Assembly: GCA_002104985.1 (NCBI GenBank)
Contig: MCGO01000027.1
Span: 372,001-436,000 of the forward strand
Length of the DNA stretch: 64,000 nt
Source of the DNA: Rhizoclosmatium globosum
Lineage: Eukaryota > Chytridiomycota > Chytridiomycetes > Chytridiales > Chytriomycetaceae
Direction: 5' to 3'
In this document: positions 22,559 to 35,678 of the stretch, in pieces
Layout: every line of letters begins with the position of its first letter
Numbering within the stretch: the first letter of the stretch is position 1
Translations under genes and position numbers: made by a program
Notes under the pieces: generated by a model
The model's database searches: none
Told to the model about the DNA's origin: nothing
Seen by the model: only the letters and a program-made list of their open reading frames with translations

Positions 22559-24560
22559 ATGCTGTTGAAGGGGGAGCTATCACTCTTCACATCTCAGCAT
22601 CTTCGTCAACTGCTCCGAAACAACCACACAAACGTACACTTGCACCATCCAGCCAGATCAAACCAATTCAATGAATGCAGCATTTCTTTGGGCGTCGTGG
22701 GTCCTTGTCCAACACGCCAAGTGCAAATTCCAACAAAGGAAACGTAACAACAGGGGGCTTCGTGGACTCGTCTGCTTCGTCTTTGGCACCACTTTTGTCG
22801 ATGAGGAAGGACCTGGGTCGCCGTCTGGACTGAAGGAGCCTAGCAATAATCCAACACGACTCAAGGTGCTTCCCAGCTCCCTTCCCCTTCTCACATTCAA
22901 CAATCTAATCCAACCATCTTCATCCCTGCTTCAGAATCAACTGAATCCGCCCTCAGAGCCGGTACACTGCCTCCAACAATCAAGTGTCCCAACACTGACC
23001 AACAAACTCAAAGAAACAGTAAACGAATCTCATCAAAAAGGTGACTAACAACAGAAATCAAGAGAGGAGTACTTACTGTTGCTCAACAGGAGGCTGCTGA
23101 CGTGAAAATTGCATTAGAATGTGTTGACAAAAATGGTTGCTTCCAAGGCCCGTGCTGACGAAGGAATAGAGTCCTTCAATCACCTGAAAAATGAATGCGA
23201 CGTAACAACAGAAATCAAGAGAGGAGTACTTACTGTTGCTCAACAGGAGGCTGCTGACGTGAAAATTGCATTAGAATGTGTTGACAAAAATGGTTGCTTC
23301 CAAGGCCCGTGCTGACGAAGGAATAGAGTCCTTCAATCACCTGAAAAATGAATGCGACGCTACAAAGATGTTTTTGGCCTGCTTGACTAAAGAGGTCGAA
23401 TGGGCAAAACCGTGTATTGCTCAACTATCGACCCAAATCAATGCGGAAGCTGAAAATGGGTGAACGCATGCAGGCATTGAATGAGGAGTTTGATGGTGCA
23501 AAGTCGTTGATTGATTAGCAATTGTGTCAACTGGAGGAAGTGCAGCTTGATTGTAATGAAGCAAACGTGCCGCTGATGAATTTGACGGAAGAGTTGGAGA
23601 CTGTCAAGAAAAAGACTAACTCCAAGGAACAGTCGCAAGAAATGGAGGAAATAAACCAAGAGCTTTCATGTGAACAAGAAAGAATGGAAAGTGCTGGGCG
23701 GGAAATGGAATGCGCAGTTTGTGGAGGTGGAGAATCTGCACGCGAACAAGCTGCTTGATCTGTTGAATTAACCCAAAAAGCACATGGTGATGCTGATGTT
23801 CGTGTTGCGGAAGCTCAGAAGCACGCACTTCTCGCAAGGGAGGACTTCGAACGTTCCCAAGCAAAGGTTTCCCAAAGAGAATCAGACGTGTCAGATCTTG
23901 AAGTGGCCTTGGCTGTAATGACGAAGGAGAGAGACGAAGTGGTATGTCTAACCGTGCTTTGTTTGTTTGTTTAATGAGTCGTTGCTATAGAAATGGGAAT
24001 GGAATGTGACCAGAGATAACTCAGTGGCATACAATCAAACTTGGACGTGAGTGAAGGAAGCCTTTTGGATTTGGAAGCGCCGTTGAGGGATTCCAAGGCA
24101 CCAGAGGTTGTGTTGCAAGCACAAGTCCAAAGGGACGAGTTTGTTGGGTGAGATTCAAGCTGCTCTTCAACAAAGTGTGGTTGATGTTGGCAAGTGGGAG
24201 CAAAGAGCCAGGGAATAGAAGAATAGGTTGTTCTGGCAATGTTGGTTTGGTGAGTTTTTTCAATGCGGGGTTTGTCGGGAGGGTATTAAAATCATGCTTT
24301 GTAGCAATCGCAAGTTGTTGCTGATGCTCAAGAAGCTCTAAAAGTTGCAGAAAAGCGGGTTGAAAACCTTGTGCGTGAGAAAGATGAACTTACAAGCAAA
24401 TGGCTGTTACTGCTGCCTCTTTGGAAGAGGCGTGAAAGATTTCAAATACAAAGGCTTATGAATTGACGGTGAAGACACAGAAGTTTGAGGCTCAAACTGT
24501 GATTATCCATGAACTGGAGAGTCGATGCTCTGAATTGGTGAGTTGGTGTGTTCTTTGTCT
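22559..24560 (+). pseudogene. Decayed coiled-coil protein gene (A)
   Basis: Coding-like fragments in changing frames: a Ser/Thr-rich piece (FGRRGSLSNTPSANSNKG), then heptad-rich pieces such as KARADEGIESFNHLKNECDA, LMNLTEELETVKKKTNS, and VRVAEAQKHALLAREDFERS, ending at a good donor near 23941, with further helical scraps to 24540. Frames change by single bases where no intron fits (for example the A-run at 23287 and AAATGGGTGAACG at 23455), and TAG interrupts at 23517. The composition resembles the tail of a myosin-, kinesin- or golgin-like protein, not identifiable further. Unit B shares the lesions, so decay predates the duplication. Confidence 0.55.
23046..23359. repeat. 157-bp local tandem duplication, unit A only
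   Basis: Positions 23046-23202 are repeated at 23203-23359 with almost no differences. Unit B has a single copy (about 47788-47944). The duplication lies inside the coiled-coil pseudogene and would disrupt it further. Confidence 0.95.
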
Positions 24561-24875
24561 TCAAGATCTAATTCTTTGGGTAGACAAATTCTGTTGCGGC
24601 TGCTGAAACCTGGGTCGAAGGATGCTGAGCCCACAATGTCAGTCATGACACAACAATTCGAAACTTTTGCAAAATGAGGAGTAGTCTCACAATATCGTGT
24701 CTCTTTCAAGTGGACATTCCAACTTCCGACTGTTTGTTGGATGAAGGTGCTTGAAAGGGCTGATCATCCTCGCACTTCTGCCATCTGGAAGAGACTTTCC
24801 TAAAAATCCACCCCAACAGGTTGTTTTCAGAGAAGGAGGTGGAAGTTATTGTTAGTGCCCCGATGGGAGTGAAGC

Positions 24876-27800
24876 ATGGCTGATAAAAAGGAGTGTCTTG
24901 ACCCCACAAACGTTGAGTTGGTAGAACAGATTCGGCGCTTGGAGGCTGAAGCTGTTATGAATGCGGAGGTGTTGAGCAGTGTCCAGAAGCTGTTGACTGT
25001 GGCCACGACTGAAGCCGAAGGAATGGAAATCGAATGGTCCACTTTTCTTCTTCTTGGAGAAATATACCACGCTGTGAGATTCCACATGGAAGCAAAGTGG
25101 AATAAGGTTGTTTGAAACGTCATTGTGCCATTCACACATCAACACAGTTCGATCTGGAGCTTGTCAGTGGATATTCACAAACTTACCTGCCCTTATACAA
25201 TTATTATTTAGCTGGACAAGGACAAAATTGGGTCGGCCATGTTGGATCAAGTTTTATCTTTAAGTCGTTGAAGGAAAAAAGTTTGGTGTTGGCAAATTAC
25301 AAGGAGGTGCTTTGTTGCGGTTTCCTTTCACGTATCTTCATTTTGATTCGGTTCTCAGCTCCTACAATCTGCTGAGATGTTGCTTGATTCAATCAACCCG
25401 TATACAATTTGGAAACATATCTACCATTTGGTCATTGCGAATCCGATTGGACCATGTCAAACCATGCAAGAATACCAGCTCTTTGATTTGATGCTGGGGA
25501 TTGTTTGTGTGGAGGAAGAAGATGTGAAGCGTATTCATCTGCCGATTTTGTTGTGTTGGTTAAGTTACCAGCTTGATGTGAGTTTGACTTCCTTTCTCCA
25601 ATGTCAATTTAGAAAACTCAAGAAAAACTTAGATGTTCAAAAAAAAGTTAGACGACTTTACCGAAACCTCGCACAAATTACCACTCTTTCTCGGAGTATG
25701 TTCCAAAGTTCTCTCCAATATACCTCGCGAAAGTATGACAAAGTCATGGATTTTGAAACTGTCAGAATCTAACAGGTCAGAACGAATTCCGATGCGGCCA
25801 GTGGAATCACGGAAAGCCGGTGTTAAAAAGACGTCTCCTACTTCTGCAACCGGTGCATCCAACATCAGCATCTCATCCTTCTGCTCTCTTCCATATGGAA
25901 CCGTTGTGAATGAAGCAGAAGAAACAGCACTTGACGAACCAGCCGTGTTTCAGTCCCGTCCATCTCTGAATTTGTAATTGGTCGCCCTGTTGTCGAACTC
26001 AGCTTCACCAACTTCCAACTGTTTCTGACAAGCTTGTTGGATCAAGTTATTACAGTCTTTGGACCCTGAACTGTAGTTGACAGTGTTGTTTCGCCCACTG
26101 GTGTCAGCGTCAACAACTCGGAGAAATATTCTATTGTCATGTTGATTGAGGAAACGTGCCGAATGATTGAATGATTGAAGTGCTTGCGTCTGCGTATTTG
26201 GAGGTACACTCGAAACCCCAGCAAAGAAGCTTGGTGGCTCTGGAGTATGAGTACTGGGATTGGTTTCTTGCGTTGAGCGAGTGCGTGACACAGGTGAGTT
26301 CCCATTTTTAGTTTGAACGGTGCGAGGTAAAGCTAACCATTAAACTTTTTAGACGTCTGAGTTTAGTGTCCTGAACGTCTCGCTTTCTTGCGTCCTCCAA
26401 ATATTGTTGCAGGCGCGTTCTTCTTCCGTGACACTGAAATTTGATGTTAAGCTGTTTATTCAAGTTTCCGTTAGCAGAGTAAGCATCTATCATCCTCTCC
26501 AAACAACACAGCATTTACAAAGACATTTTCAAATAGTTATGGCTCTGCTTGGATTCCGAGCCTTTTGGAATCTATCATACCCGAGCCGTAGATTTAATTT
26601 GGAAACTGAGCAGTGTGACCAAGTTTGGTTCTTACATTGTCGAAGACGTTGTTGCCAACTTTCTCTCGTCGCGCGATTTGGTGGATTTGCTCTTGCATCA
26701 ACAGAGATTTGGAATTCTGTGGAGGTTGAGTGAAGGCAGACTGGAATCGCGTTTCCGAAGCCTCTGGTTTTGGTAGTGGACGCGTTGAGGAGTTAGAATC
26801 CGTCGATTAGGCGGATTGGAGAAGCGTGGTTGAAAACGTATGTCAAGTCTTACTCGAGGTGGGGAACAAGTCTATTTTTGAAATCGTAGCTTACATATTT
26901 GTGTTTTGTAGAGTGATTGAGCCTATTTTGGCGACACTCCTCCATCCTGATATATTTGTATTTTCGGAACCAACAATGATTGGTAACCAAGAAGAAACGG
27001 TATTCTACTACAAGCGTGAGTTCAACATGGGTCAAGTTCTGTACTCGATGGAGACACTCTCCTTGTTATTGGCTGGACACCGCCCTCTGCTTCAAACTTT
27101 ATGGTCGGAGAGTGTCAAAGAAGCAGATTTTTTGGAATTGAAGGATGTGTCGTGGTTACATAACGGTTTGTTGTAAAAAAAGACGTTGGTGTTACTGATC
27201 CTGATTTGTCCAGAGTTTAATACTTCGCTCGGAGACCTCAAATATGCTGAAATACTGATGTTTATCTGTTTGAGGTAGTTTATTACACTTTTAGTTTACC
27301 GCACAGTCTTACTCCGTGTTTCAGATTTCTTCGTACCGAAGTCTATGATGGAGGCGCGTTTCAACTCAAATATGAGAAGCTTCAAGCCATAAACACATCC
27401 ATCCAGTCTCAATCCTGTGAATTCATTTCGAAGTTCCTTGGATTCTCTGAAGTCCAAAGCACCATGAACACAGTAGTTGCCAAAGTCCTGATTCACAAAA
27501 TCGCGTATTCGATTTCAGTTGCTCAGCTTGATCTCCAACCTCGTTTACTGCTTGTGTGGAGCTTGTTGTACGAGAATCAAGAGAAGCTGATGTTGAGCCA
27601 TCACAGTTCCATGCGACAAAATTCCATGACTGTGGGTGACGCGTTGGATAATCTGATTGTATCAAGTCGAGAAGTATTAGAACTTTCAGCGTCGAATTCC
27701 AAATTGGATGAGCAAGTGAATTCATTTGGTTCGTGTTGATTGAATCTGCCCTCACAACTACTGACACTTCCATTTCAGAAACGCTTCCTGGTTTCTTGCA

Positions 27801-29532
27801 AATGGTGCTTAGATCTCTGACTCAGAGCTCAAACAGACACGTGCTTCAGCATTGAATAGACTTTATCCTTTTGATTCTTCCTCGTCTCAATATTTCCTTC
27901 TGGTCCTTCCTTCAGCCCATTATATCCATCATCTGCGACCAGATTTCTCTTCGTGAGAAAAAAATGAGTGTGTACGTCGAGTGGTGCACAGAGAACTTCC
28001 GGAACAGAGGTGCAATTGGAGCTCCGGACACTGACGTTGTAATATTGGTTGTCGCTTTGAATCGTATTGTTGAATTCTGTTTGGCAAGCAAAGTGAACTG
28101 GAACAAGAGTAAAATCGAAAAGATAAAGGGAGGAACAAATATTTGGGATTTCGGAATTGTTTCAAGTGTGTTTGTTGATAGCTCGTCGCCTGATGCCTTG
28201 GAGTAAGAACCGCAGAATTCCAGGTGAGCTGCTTCCTGCCGTTTGTTTGTTTTGTTTATAACATTCGTTTGTTCAGGGATGCCATCATTGAACTTCTGCC
28301 AGGAGTTTTGGGTGTGCTTGAAGTCGTTGTTTTCCCTGTTCAAGAGAGATCCTTTTGCATCTGATAGTCCCAGTTCCAAGTCTCTGACGTCATATTAACT
28401 CTCAGGTGCCTCTCTGGATTTCTTGTGCGTCTCGGTCAAAAGTAGTATCCGCCATATCTTACAAACAATCTATTCCAAGTTCCCTGCACATTTAGTCGAA
28501 TCAACTCTGGAGGTGTGGTTCTCGGACTGTGATGAGTTGGTTGAAGGGAAGGCTTTCATGTGGGATAACTCTGTCTTGGATATGATTCACTTGGTTCCTG
28601 ATTTGACACAGAGGCTCTGATGATGCATGTGCTGGATGGACTGAGGACTCGGTTCGGATTCGCTCAGAACATTGCATCATCGAAAGACAAAGGAAATCCA
28701 TTCTACGTGCGATCAAAACAGATGTACGTGTTCGTGTAGTTAGTTGTCGCTTTTCGTTTTTCGCTAACGACTAGAGTTAGATCTGATACTCACCTTCTCT
28801 TCTTCTTGGAGAAATACATTGTGTTGTTTGCAGATCCAGAAACTGTCTACGAGGTGTGGCCTTCTATTCATACTCACGCAAAGGACTGCGTACCATTACC
28901 TCTGGTCCTAAACTCGAATTATTTCCTCCCTGTTTTGCTTAAGTGAGAATTTTCTTTCCTTTTTTGTTTCAACTAAACTCGCAAACCAAGGCTCGTCGCT
29001 GTTTGTATTGAAAAGTTGGTTTTGAACAAAACACTTTGATGACAAGCGAAAGAGATTCCACTTGGATGAAATCTTCCAAAAGCTCTTTGATCTGACGATT
29101 CTGTATTGTGCCAAACCTCCAGAAGTTTCTGCATTGACGCAAGCTCCAGCAATTATTCTGCCATCGTTGAGTTTGAAGTGAGCTGTTGGAGGCAATGAGG
29201 TGAATGTGTTCTTCCATTGATTTATTGGATGTTAACCTTGATTTCAGCGTGACAACGCGTCTTCACTCTGTTCCCGAACTTCGCTTCGCACCATGCATAC
29301 TGTTTTGGACAAGCAACAACTTGCACCCTTCATTTCAACCTTGAGTCACCATACATATTCGTCCACATTCACAGCAGCAAAACCAGATATGGCGTTTATT
29401 GAGGAAGTCTTTGAAGCAGATATAATGGACACGGATAGCAATGGATCGCCCTCTACCTCGTCACCGTCGCCAGAGACACGGGTTCTTACACCCAACATGA
29501 GTCCCAAACCAGAACCTGCAAAGTTAAAATGA
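24876..29532 (+). CDS. Large helical-repeat protein gene, exons only partly resolved (A)
   Basis: A run of plus-strand exon-like ORFs with donors and acceptors between them: 24876-25115, 25377-25772, 26549-26776 (frame LDSEPFGIYHTRAVDLIWKL and VDLLLHQQRFGILWRLSEGR), 26826-27176 (VIEPILATLLHPDIF and LYSMETLSLLLAGHRPLL), 27320-27739, 27871-28206, 28423-28620 and 29293-29532. The last ends with an acidic Ser/Pro tail (PSTSSPSPETRVLTP) and TGA. Amphipathic helices suggest a HEAT/armadillo-like scaffold. The RFGILWRL block faintly recalls Dop1/UNC-80-type proteins, from memory and unverified. I could not join all exons in phase, so some parts may be decayed. Exact exon ends are uncertain. Confidence 0.4.
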
Positions 29533-30504
29533 ATATATTTAATGAAAAAAAAAGAGGGGAGGAAAACTGCAGAAATTCTTTTTCTTTGTGGATTTCAAAC
29601 TCAGAAAAGTCTTCCTGGAAAACTTTATGTGAAAGCACTTGCAGTACTATGACACCTGAGCTAGATGGCGTAGTATTGTGTAAGTATTCTCTGTGTCTTT
29701 ATTCTGTTCCTCAACTTGAATACAAATCTAATCTGATGTTGTTTGAAACAGATGTCTGAACTGGCTGTCGGCTGCCCAGTGTTTGATGCACGCTGATCCA
29801 CCAACGATAGATACTATGCAAAGTATCAAGTGACAAGTCTTATTCCAACCATCTGATGCTTTGGTACGCGAATGAAGCTGAGTTGCCAGTGGAAGGTGTC
29901 AAAGTGGGTGTCTCTCTCGTTCCTCTCCTCTCCAACTCTCTCCTTCTCTCTCCTATTTCTCTTATCTCAACCTCAACTTCAAGTCATTAAACTCGCTTTC
30001 ATGGCAGAAACGACTCGCGTCCTTCTCTTTTTGTTGGTGTGGTCAAGTCTGACAATTCTCTCACAAACTTGACCACCTTTCGTCTCCGGCGCGTTACTTC
30101 ATACCTTCATGCTGTTCTAATTAATCTTTGCCATCAATATCTTCTTAAGTAAATGGTGAGCGTTTATTGAATCACTTGGTTTAACGCCACACCACAGTTT
30201 CCTCCAGGTGGTAGAAGCCAATCCAGCCAGAGTCCAGTTCCATCATCCAGTTTTGTACATGCACTGTGGACTTGTGTAGCCTTCTTTCGGGATTTCATCA
30301 TCCCCGTCATCGGTCCATGCTACAGGCTGGCTGTTTGCTTGTTTCCCCATCGACCTCATTGCCACCAGTTGCCACCAGGTTGCAGCCAGTAACTCACAGT
30401 CATTTGTGCTGTTTTGTTGTTGTTTGTGAGTATACGTGTTGGTTTGTTGTAGGTGAAACAAATTACTAACCTGGTGTTCCTCCCTCTAGATTTCTGTCTC
30501 TGCA
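29533..30504. other. Junction of units A and B
   Basis: 29533-29891 follows the helical-repeat gene and holds short open stretches with a GTAAGTATTC donor (about 29682) and TTTGAAACAG acceptor (about 29751), so transcription may continue. At 29892 the sequence of position 1 restarts exactly (GAAGGTGTCAAAGTGGG) and continues to the array at 30505. Confidence 0.6.
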
Positions 30505-33500
30505 GGTCTGGGTATAGTGTGACGGGAGGCTGGATTTGTTGGTTTTTGGTTGGTCGTGTTCTTTAATTTTGGTGGAGTTTTGGGTTTTTGGGTTTGGCTT
30601 CTGTTGTGATTGTTGTTGCTGGAGTGGATGCGGAGGGGTGTATGTTGAGGGGTCCACGCCCAGACTGTTATGGCGTACTGTGTTCAACGGCGGCCAGACG
30701 GGGGGCAGGACTCCAAAAATGCAGCACTTTCTCTGTTGAGCTGTCTGCTTTTGTTCATAGTGGTAAGTGCCTCGTGTATTCAAAGCGACTGTAACCTAAC
30801 TTTTCTTTTCTTTAGTGCTGATGCAAATAAACATGACGTATGGATCCATAAATCACGTTTCGACGATGCGCTTGTTGTAATTTGTGTGGAGCAGGTCTCA
30901 TTGGTGTTCTTTTTGGTGGATCCTTACTGGAGGTTTGAACAGCTGGTGAGTTGTGTTTGTAGTTTGCTTGGTGTGGTTTTTAATCGACTCTATATAAACA
31001 TGTGGAACGTCTCTGCGGCAGTTTCTTCAATACAACAGGGAACAGAATGCGAGAATGCGAGATTGGAGCAAGATAGGAGAGAGTGAGCGTTTGGAGTAGG
31101 ATGGATTGGTTTGCTGTGGAGTGCGTTTATTATGGGGAGTAGGTTTTTTCTCTTGGCCTGTTTGATTCTTTGGGTGATGATTTGCAGGTCGGGGTATAGT
31201 GTGACGGGAGGCTGGATTTGTTGGTTTTTGGTTGGTCGTGTTCTTTAATTTTGGTGGAGTTTTGGGTTTTTGGGTTTGGCTTCTGTTGTGATTGTTGTTG
31301 CTGGAGTGGATGCGGAGGGGTGTATGTTGAGGGGTCCACGCCCAGACTGTTATGGCGTACTGTGTTCAACGGCGGCCAGACGGGGGGCAGGACTCCAAAA
31401 ATGCAGCACTTTCTCTGTTGAGCTGTCTGCTTTTGTTCATAGTGGTAAGTGCCTCGTGTATTCAAAGCGACTGTAACCTAACTTTTCTTTTCTTTAGTGC
31501 TGATGCAAATAAACATGACGTATGGATCCATAAATCACGTTTCGACGATGCGCTTGTTGTAATTTGTGTGGAGCAGGTCTCATTGGTGTTCTTTTTGGTG
31601 GATCCTTACTGGAGGTTTGAACAGCTGGTGAGTTGTGTTTGTAGTTTGCTTGGTGTGGTTTTTAATCGACTCTATATAAACATGTGGAACGTCTCTGCGG
31701 CAGTTTCTTCAATACAACAGGGAACAGAATGCGAGAATGCGAGATTGGAGCAAGATAGGAGAGAGTGAGCGTTTGGAGTAGGATGGATTGGTTTGCTGTG
31801 GAGTGCGTTTATTATGGGGAGTAGGTTTTTTCTCTTGGCCTGTTTGATTCTTTGGGTGATGATTTGCAGGTCGGGGTATAGTGTGACGGGAGGCTGGATT
31901 TGTTGGTTTTTGGTTGGTCGTGTTCTTTAATTTTGGTGGAGTTTTGGGTTTTTGGGTTTGGCTTCTGTTGTGATTGTTGTTGCTGGAGTGGATGCGGAGG
32001 GGTGTATGTTGAGGGGTCCACGCCCAGACTGTTATGGCGTACTGTGTTCAACGGCGGCCAGACGGGGGGCAGGACTCCAAAAATGCAGCACTTTCTCTGT
32101 TGAGCTGTCTGCTTTTGTTCATAGTGGTAAGTGCCTCGTGTATTCAAAGCGACTGTAACCTAACTTTTCTTTTCTTTAGTGCTGATGCAAATAAACATGA
32201 CGTATGGATCCATAAATCACGTTTCGACGATGCGCTTGTTGTAATTTGTGTGGAGCAGGTCTCATTGGTGTTCTTTTTGGTGGATCCTTACTGGAGGTTT
32301 GAACAGCTGGTGAGTTGTGTTTGTAGTTTGCTTGGTGTGGTTTTTAATCGACTCTATATAAACATGTGGAACGTCTCTGCGGCAGTTTCTTCAATACAAC
32401 AGGGAACAGAATGCGAGAATGCGAGATTGGAGCAAGATAGGAGAGAGTGAGCGTTTGGAGTAGGATGGATTGGTTTGCTGTGGAGTGCGTTTATTATGGG
32501 GAGTAGGTTTTTTCTCTTGGCCTGTTTGATTCTTTGGGTGATGATTTGCAGGTCGGGGTATAGTGTGACGGGAGGCTGGATTTGTTGGTTTTTGGTTGGT
32601 CGTGTTCTTTAATTTTGGTGGAGTTTTGGGTTTTTGGGTTTGGCTTCTGTTGTGATTGTTGTTGCTGGAGTGGATGCGGAGGGGTGTATGTTGAGGGGTC
32701 CACGCCCAGACTGTTATGGCGTACTGTGTTCAACGGCGGCCAGACAGGGGGCAGGACTCCAAAAATGCAGCACTTTCTCTGTTGAGCTGTCTGCTTTTGT
32801 TCATAGTGGTAAGTGCCTCGTGTATTCAAAGCGACTGTAACCTAACTTTTCTTTTCTTTAGTGCTGATGCAAATAAACATGACGTATGGATCCATAAATC
32901 ACGTTTCGACGATGCGCTTGTTGTAATTTGTGTGGAGCAGGTCTCATTGGTGTTCTTTTTGGTGGATCCTTACTGGAGGTTTGAACAGCTGGTGAGTTGT
33001 GTTTGTAGTTTGCTTGGTGTGGTTTTTAATCGACTCTATATAAACATGTGGAACGTCTCTGCGGCAGTTTCTTCAATACAACAGGGAACAGAATGCGAGA
33101 ATGCGAGATTGGAGCAAGATAGGAGAGAGTGAGCGTTTGGAGTAGGATGGATTGGTTTGCTGTGGAGTGCGTTTATTATGGGGAGTAGGTTTTTTCTCTT
33201 GGCCTGTTTGATTCTTTGGGTGATGATTTGCAGGTCGGGGTATAGTGTGACGGGAGGCTGGATTTGTTGGTTTTTGGTTGGTCGTGTTCTTTAATTTTGG
33301 TGGAGTTTTGGGTTTTTGGGTTTGGCTTCTGTTGTGATTGTTGTTGCTGGAGTGGATGCGGAGGGGTGTATGTTGAGGGGTCCACGCCCAGACTGTTATG
33401 GCGTACTGTGTTCAACGGCGGCCAGACGGGGGGCAGGACTCCAAAAATGCAGCACTTTCTCTGTTGAGCTGTCTGCTTTTGTTCATAGTGGTAAGTGCCT

Positions 33501-33566
33501 CGTGTATTCAAAGCGACTGTAACCTAACTTTTCTTTTCTTTAGTGCTGATGCAAATAAACATGACG
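30505..33566 (+). repeat. Macrosatellite, 682-bp tandem repeat (array B)
   Basis: Four full and one partial unit of the macrosatellite, shorter by 15 bp than in A because TGTGAGTTTGGGAGT before the TTGATTTGCAG acceptor is reduced to GATTTGCAG. B-specific substitutions are shared by all units: CTGTTGAGCTG (A has CTGTTGTGCTG), CAAAGCGAC, TAGTGCTGATG. The array was therefore homogenised separately from A. It ends after ATGACG at 33566, earlier in the unit than array A. Confidence 0.95.
30670..31086 (+). CDS. Hypothetical 138-aa protein of macrosatellite, B variant
   Basis: Counterpart of the unit ORF in array A; further copies start at 31352, 32034 and 32716. B-type changes include LLSC for LLCC, SADANKHD for SGDANKHD and SLVFFLV for SLMFFLV. 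The same caveats apply: intact but recently amplified, and possibly spliced rather than read straight through. Confidence 0.35.
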   Translation: MAYCVQRRPDGGQDSKNAALSLLSCLLLFIVVSASCIQSDCNLTFLFFSADANKHDVWIHKSRFDDALVVICVEQVSLVFFLVDPYWRFEQLVSCVCSLLGVVFNRLYINMWNVSAAVSSIQQGTECENARLEQDRRE

Positions 33567-33646
33567 AGAGAAACCTCTTTGATATCTTTTTTGAAAAGAT
33601 GTTGGATGGAGACTTGATGCTGAAGATCAATCTGGAAAGCCCATAG
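33398..33646 (+). CDS. Array-edge fusion ORF, 82 aa (B)
   Basis: The last array unit keeps the ORF in frame across the array border: ...SADANKHD then ERNLFDIFFEKMLDGDLMLKINLESP and TAG. The part after the border (33567-33646) is unique sequence with good coding character. In unit A the equivalent stretch (MERTLFDIFFKKMLDGDLML..., 7969-8051) lies in another frame relative to the array. It may be the true last exon of a gene whose earlier exons were amplified as the macrosatellite, or a chance fusion. Confidence 0.35.
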   Translation: MAYCVQRRPDGGQDSKNAALSLLSCLLLFIVVSASCIQSDCNLTFLFFSADANKHDERNLFDIFFEKMLDGDLMLKINLESP

Positions 33647-33777
33647 GTACCATTGAAATGAAGGCCAATCTCTAATTGTTTGTATACTTTGATAGCTCAT
33701 ACCGGTCCAGAGAATGCTATTGTAAATCCTACAGATTTGTGAACTGCAATGTAACACTGACACAAATTAATGTGATT

Positions 33778-35533
33778 TTATTCATTAACTGGGTGGGTAT
33801 AAGTAAATGCCTGGGATGCTTTGGCACCAAGGACAACTTCAAGGTTGAGCTTTGCTGTAAAGTAAGTGGTTACAGGTATGTAGAGGATGAGGCGGTATGA
33901 CTTGGCTCCTGGCACAATACTGAGGAGATTTGCAGATTTTGAAACAAAAAAGTGGCTTGTCACTGCAACTAACTGTTGGACAGCCATTATGTCAGGAGGT
34001 GAGTTATCCTTATTTTTTTCACGGAGAGAAAAGGCACTGAGAAGTAGATGAGACACAATCTGGTGGCATAATGACTGAATTATGTCTGGAATAGGCTCTG
34101 TGATGGTGCGAGTAACAATAGTTGGGACTTGCAGCTTTTGATAAGGCAGGAATTCTGAGGGAAACACATCAAAGTTGGAAAGCAATTCAAATGAGGTGCA
34201 AACCATAAGAGAGATTAATACGATATGACAAAGGAGACTCTATTGGCTGAGTCATTGCCTGGAAAAACGAAGTTGAGGACTAGTTTAAATAATAAGCTAA
34301 GATATGAGTTGTATTAAAAGGATCATTACAGTGTTGATCATTACAGTGTTTGACTTTAGCACAAGAAATTTTAATGTTTTTTGTGCGGCCGCATGAAGCT
34401 TTTTCCTGTCCAGAGCAAACACGTTGTCCAGTAGTGGATCCATACCTGAGCAAAATTAGTGTACTCAGGTAAGGGGGGCCATTTACCATTGCAGTGGAGA
34501 GAAACCTGTTCTGGTGCAGCCAAATATGTCATGGCTTTGGCCATCATAGTGATTAAGGCAATGGGAGTGTTGAGGCGCATCTAAGTTCTATCAATGAAGC
34601 ATCAGCCAAGCAAGTCAAAAACAAACCATTTCATCAAAAACCAAGACTGCAAGGTAATCACAGACATTCCAAGCCACCTCTCCAAAGATTTTGCTGTCCC
34701 AGCAAATTCCTGAAAGCCAGAACTGCAAGATGACAGACAAATATTGAACTGAGGGTTGCTTTTTCCAAATTTCAAGAAAGTCCTCACGCTCCGCAGTAGA
34801 TAGTCTTGCAGCTTGTTGAAACTTAATGAGGTTGTCTGTCACATTGAAGAGAATGGGGAAGGGCTATCAAAAAATTCTGGTCATAAAAACAGTTGACAAA
34901 CAAAAAAACACACAAACCTGAAGGTCGTGCAGAAAATGCAAATACACAGTTGATTGAGAAGGTTTCGTTGCAACCACCAGATTAATGGAATATGTCGGAG
35001 AGAGAGAGGCGAGGACTGTTTCCAAATACGTTGCGAACTCAGGGGCAGATTGGGGTGGATCTGAAGTTTGAGGGAAATATAACAGAAAGGATTGTAGAGT
35101 CAAAAGACAAGGAGAAGATCGCCTGTTTTATGTAAATTTAATATTGAAGAGGTGGAATGAGAGAAATGAGAAACCTGTTTACGACCCCGCATTCCTCAGA
35201 AACAAGGGCATTTAATGCGACTGAATTCTTGAAAGCATCATCAATCTTGTCACGAAGGTCCTCTGCAATATTTGGAGCAGAGTGCAGCTTTCGACCAAGT
35301 TGTCTGCGAGCCGTTCAATAAACCAACACCAGGCCAGGCTATGCCTTCGGTCCTTTATCCCACCAAACACCAAACTCACAGCAGAAGATTATCCAGGTCA
35401 TTGGTGGGGTTGGACATGTATCCTTGAACCATAGCCAAGAATGCCTCCTCGTCAAGCTGCTCAATAACCTTTGCAAGCCTTAGTTTAGAACATCAGACAT
35501 TTGCGGTCATGTCCATACAGTTTTGATATTCAT
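33778..35533 (-). CDS. Unknown 423-aa protein, seven exons (copy B)
   Basis: Exons 35519-35533, 35380-35468, 35175-35303, 34918-35122, 34627-34863, 34446-34580, 33778-34239, with the same lengths and phases as in A. A few substitutions change residues (for example TSFELL for TSFDLL). The sixth intron carries a 15-bp tandem duplication (GATCATTACAGTGTT) absent from A and the third a 2-bp deletion; both spare the coding sequence. Confidence 0.6.
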
Positions 35534-35678
35534 CTCAAGGTAGGGCGAGAGGAAGGCTCTCAAGTTGTGTTTTGAAGGGGGTTAATCTGGGATTAATCGA
35601 AGTGTAAACAGACACATAATAATCAGTCTCAAATAATTTATTAATTTATCATTTTTACACTGCACATACTTTTCTTCT

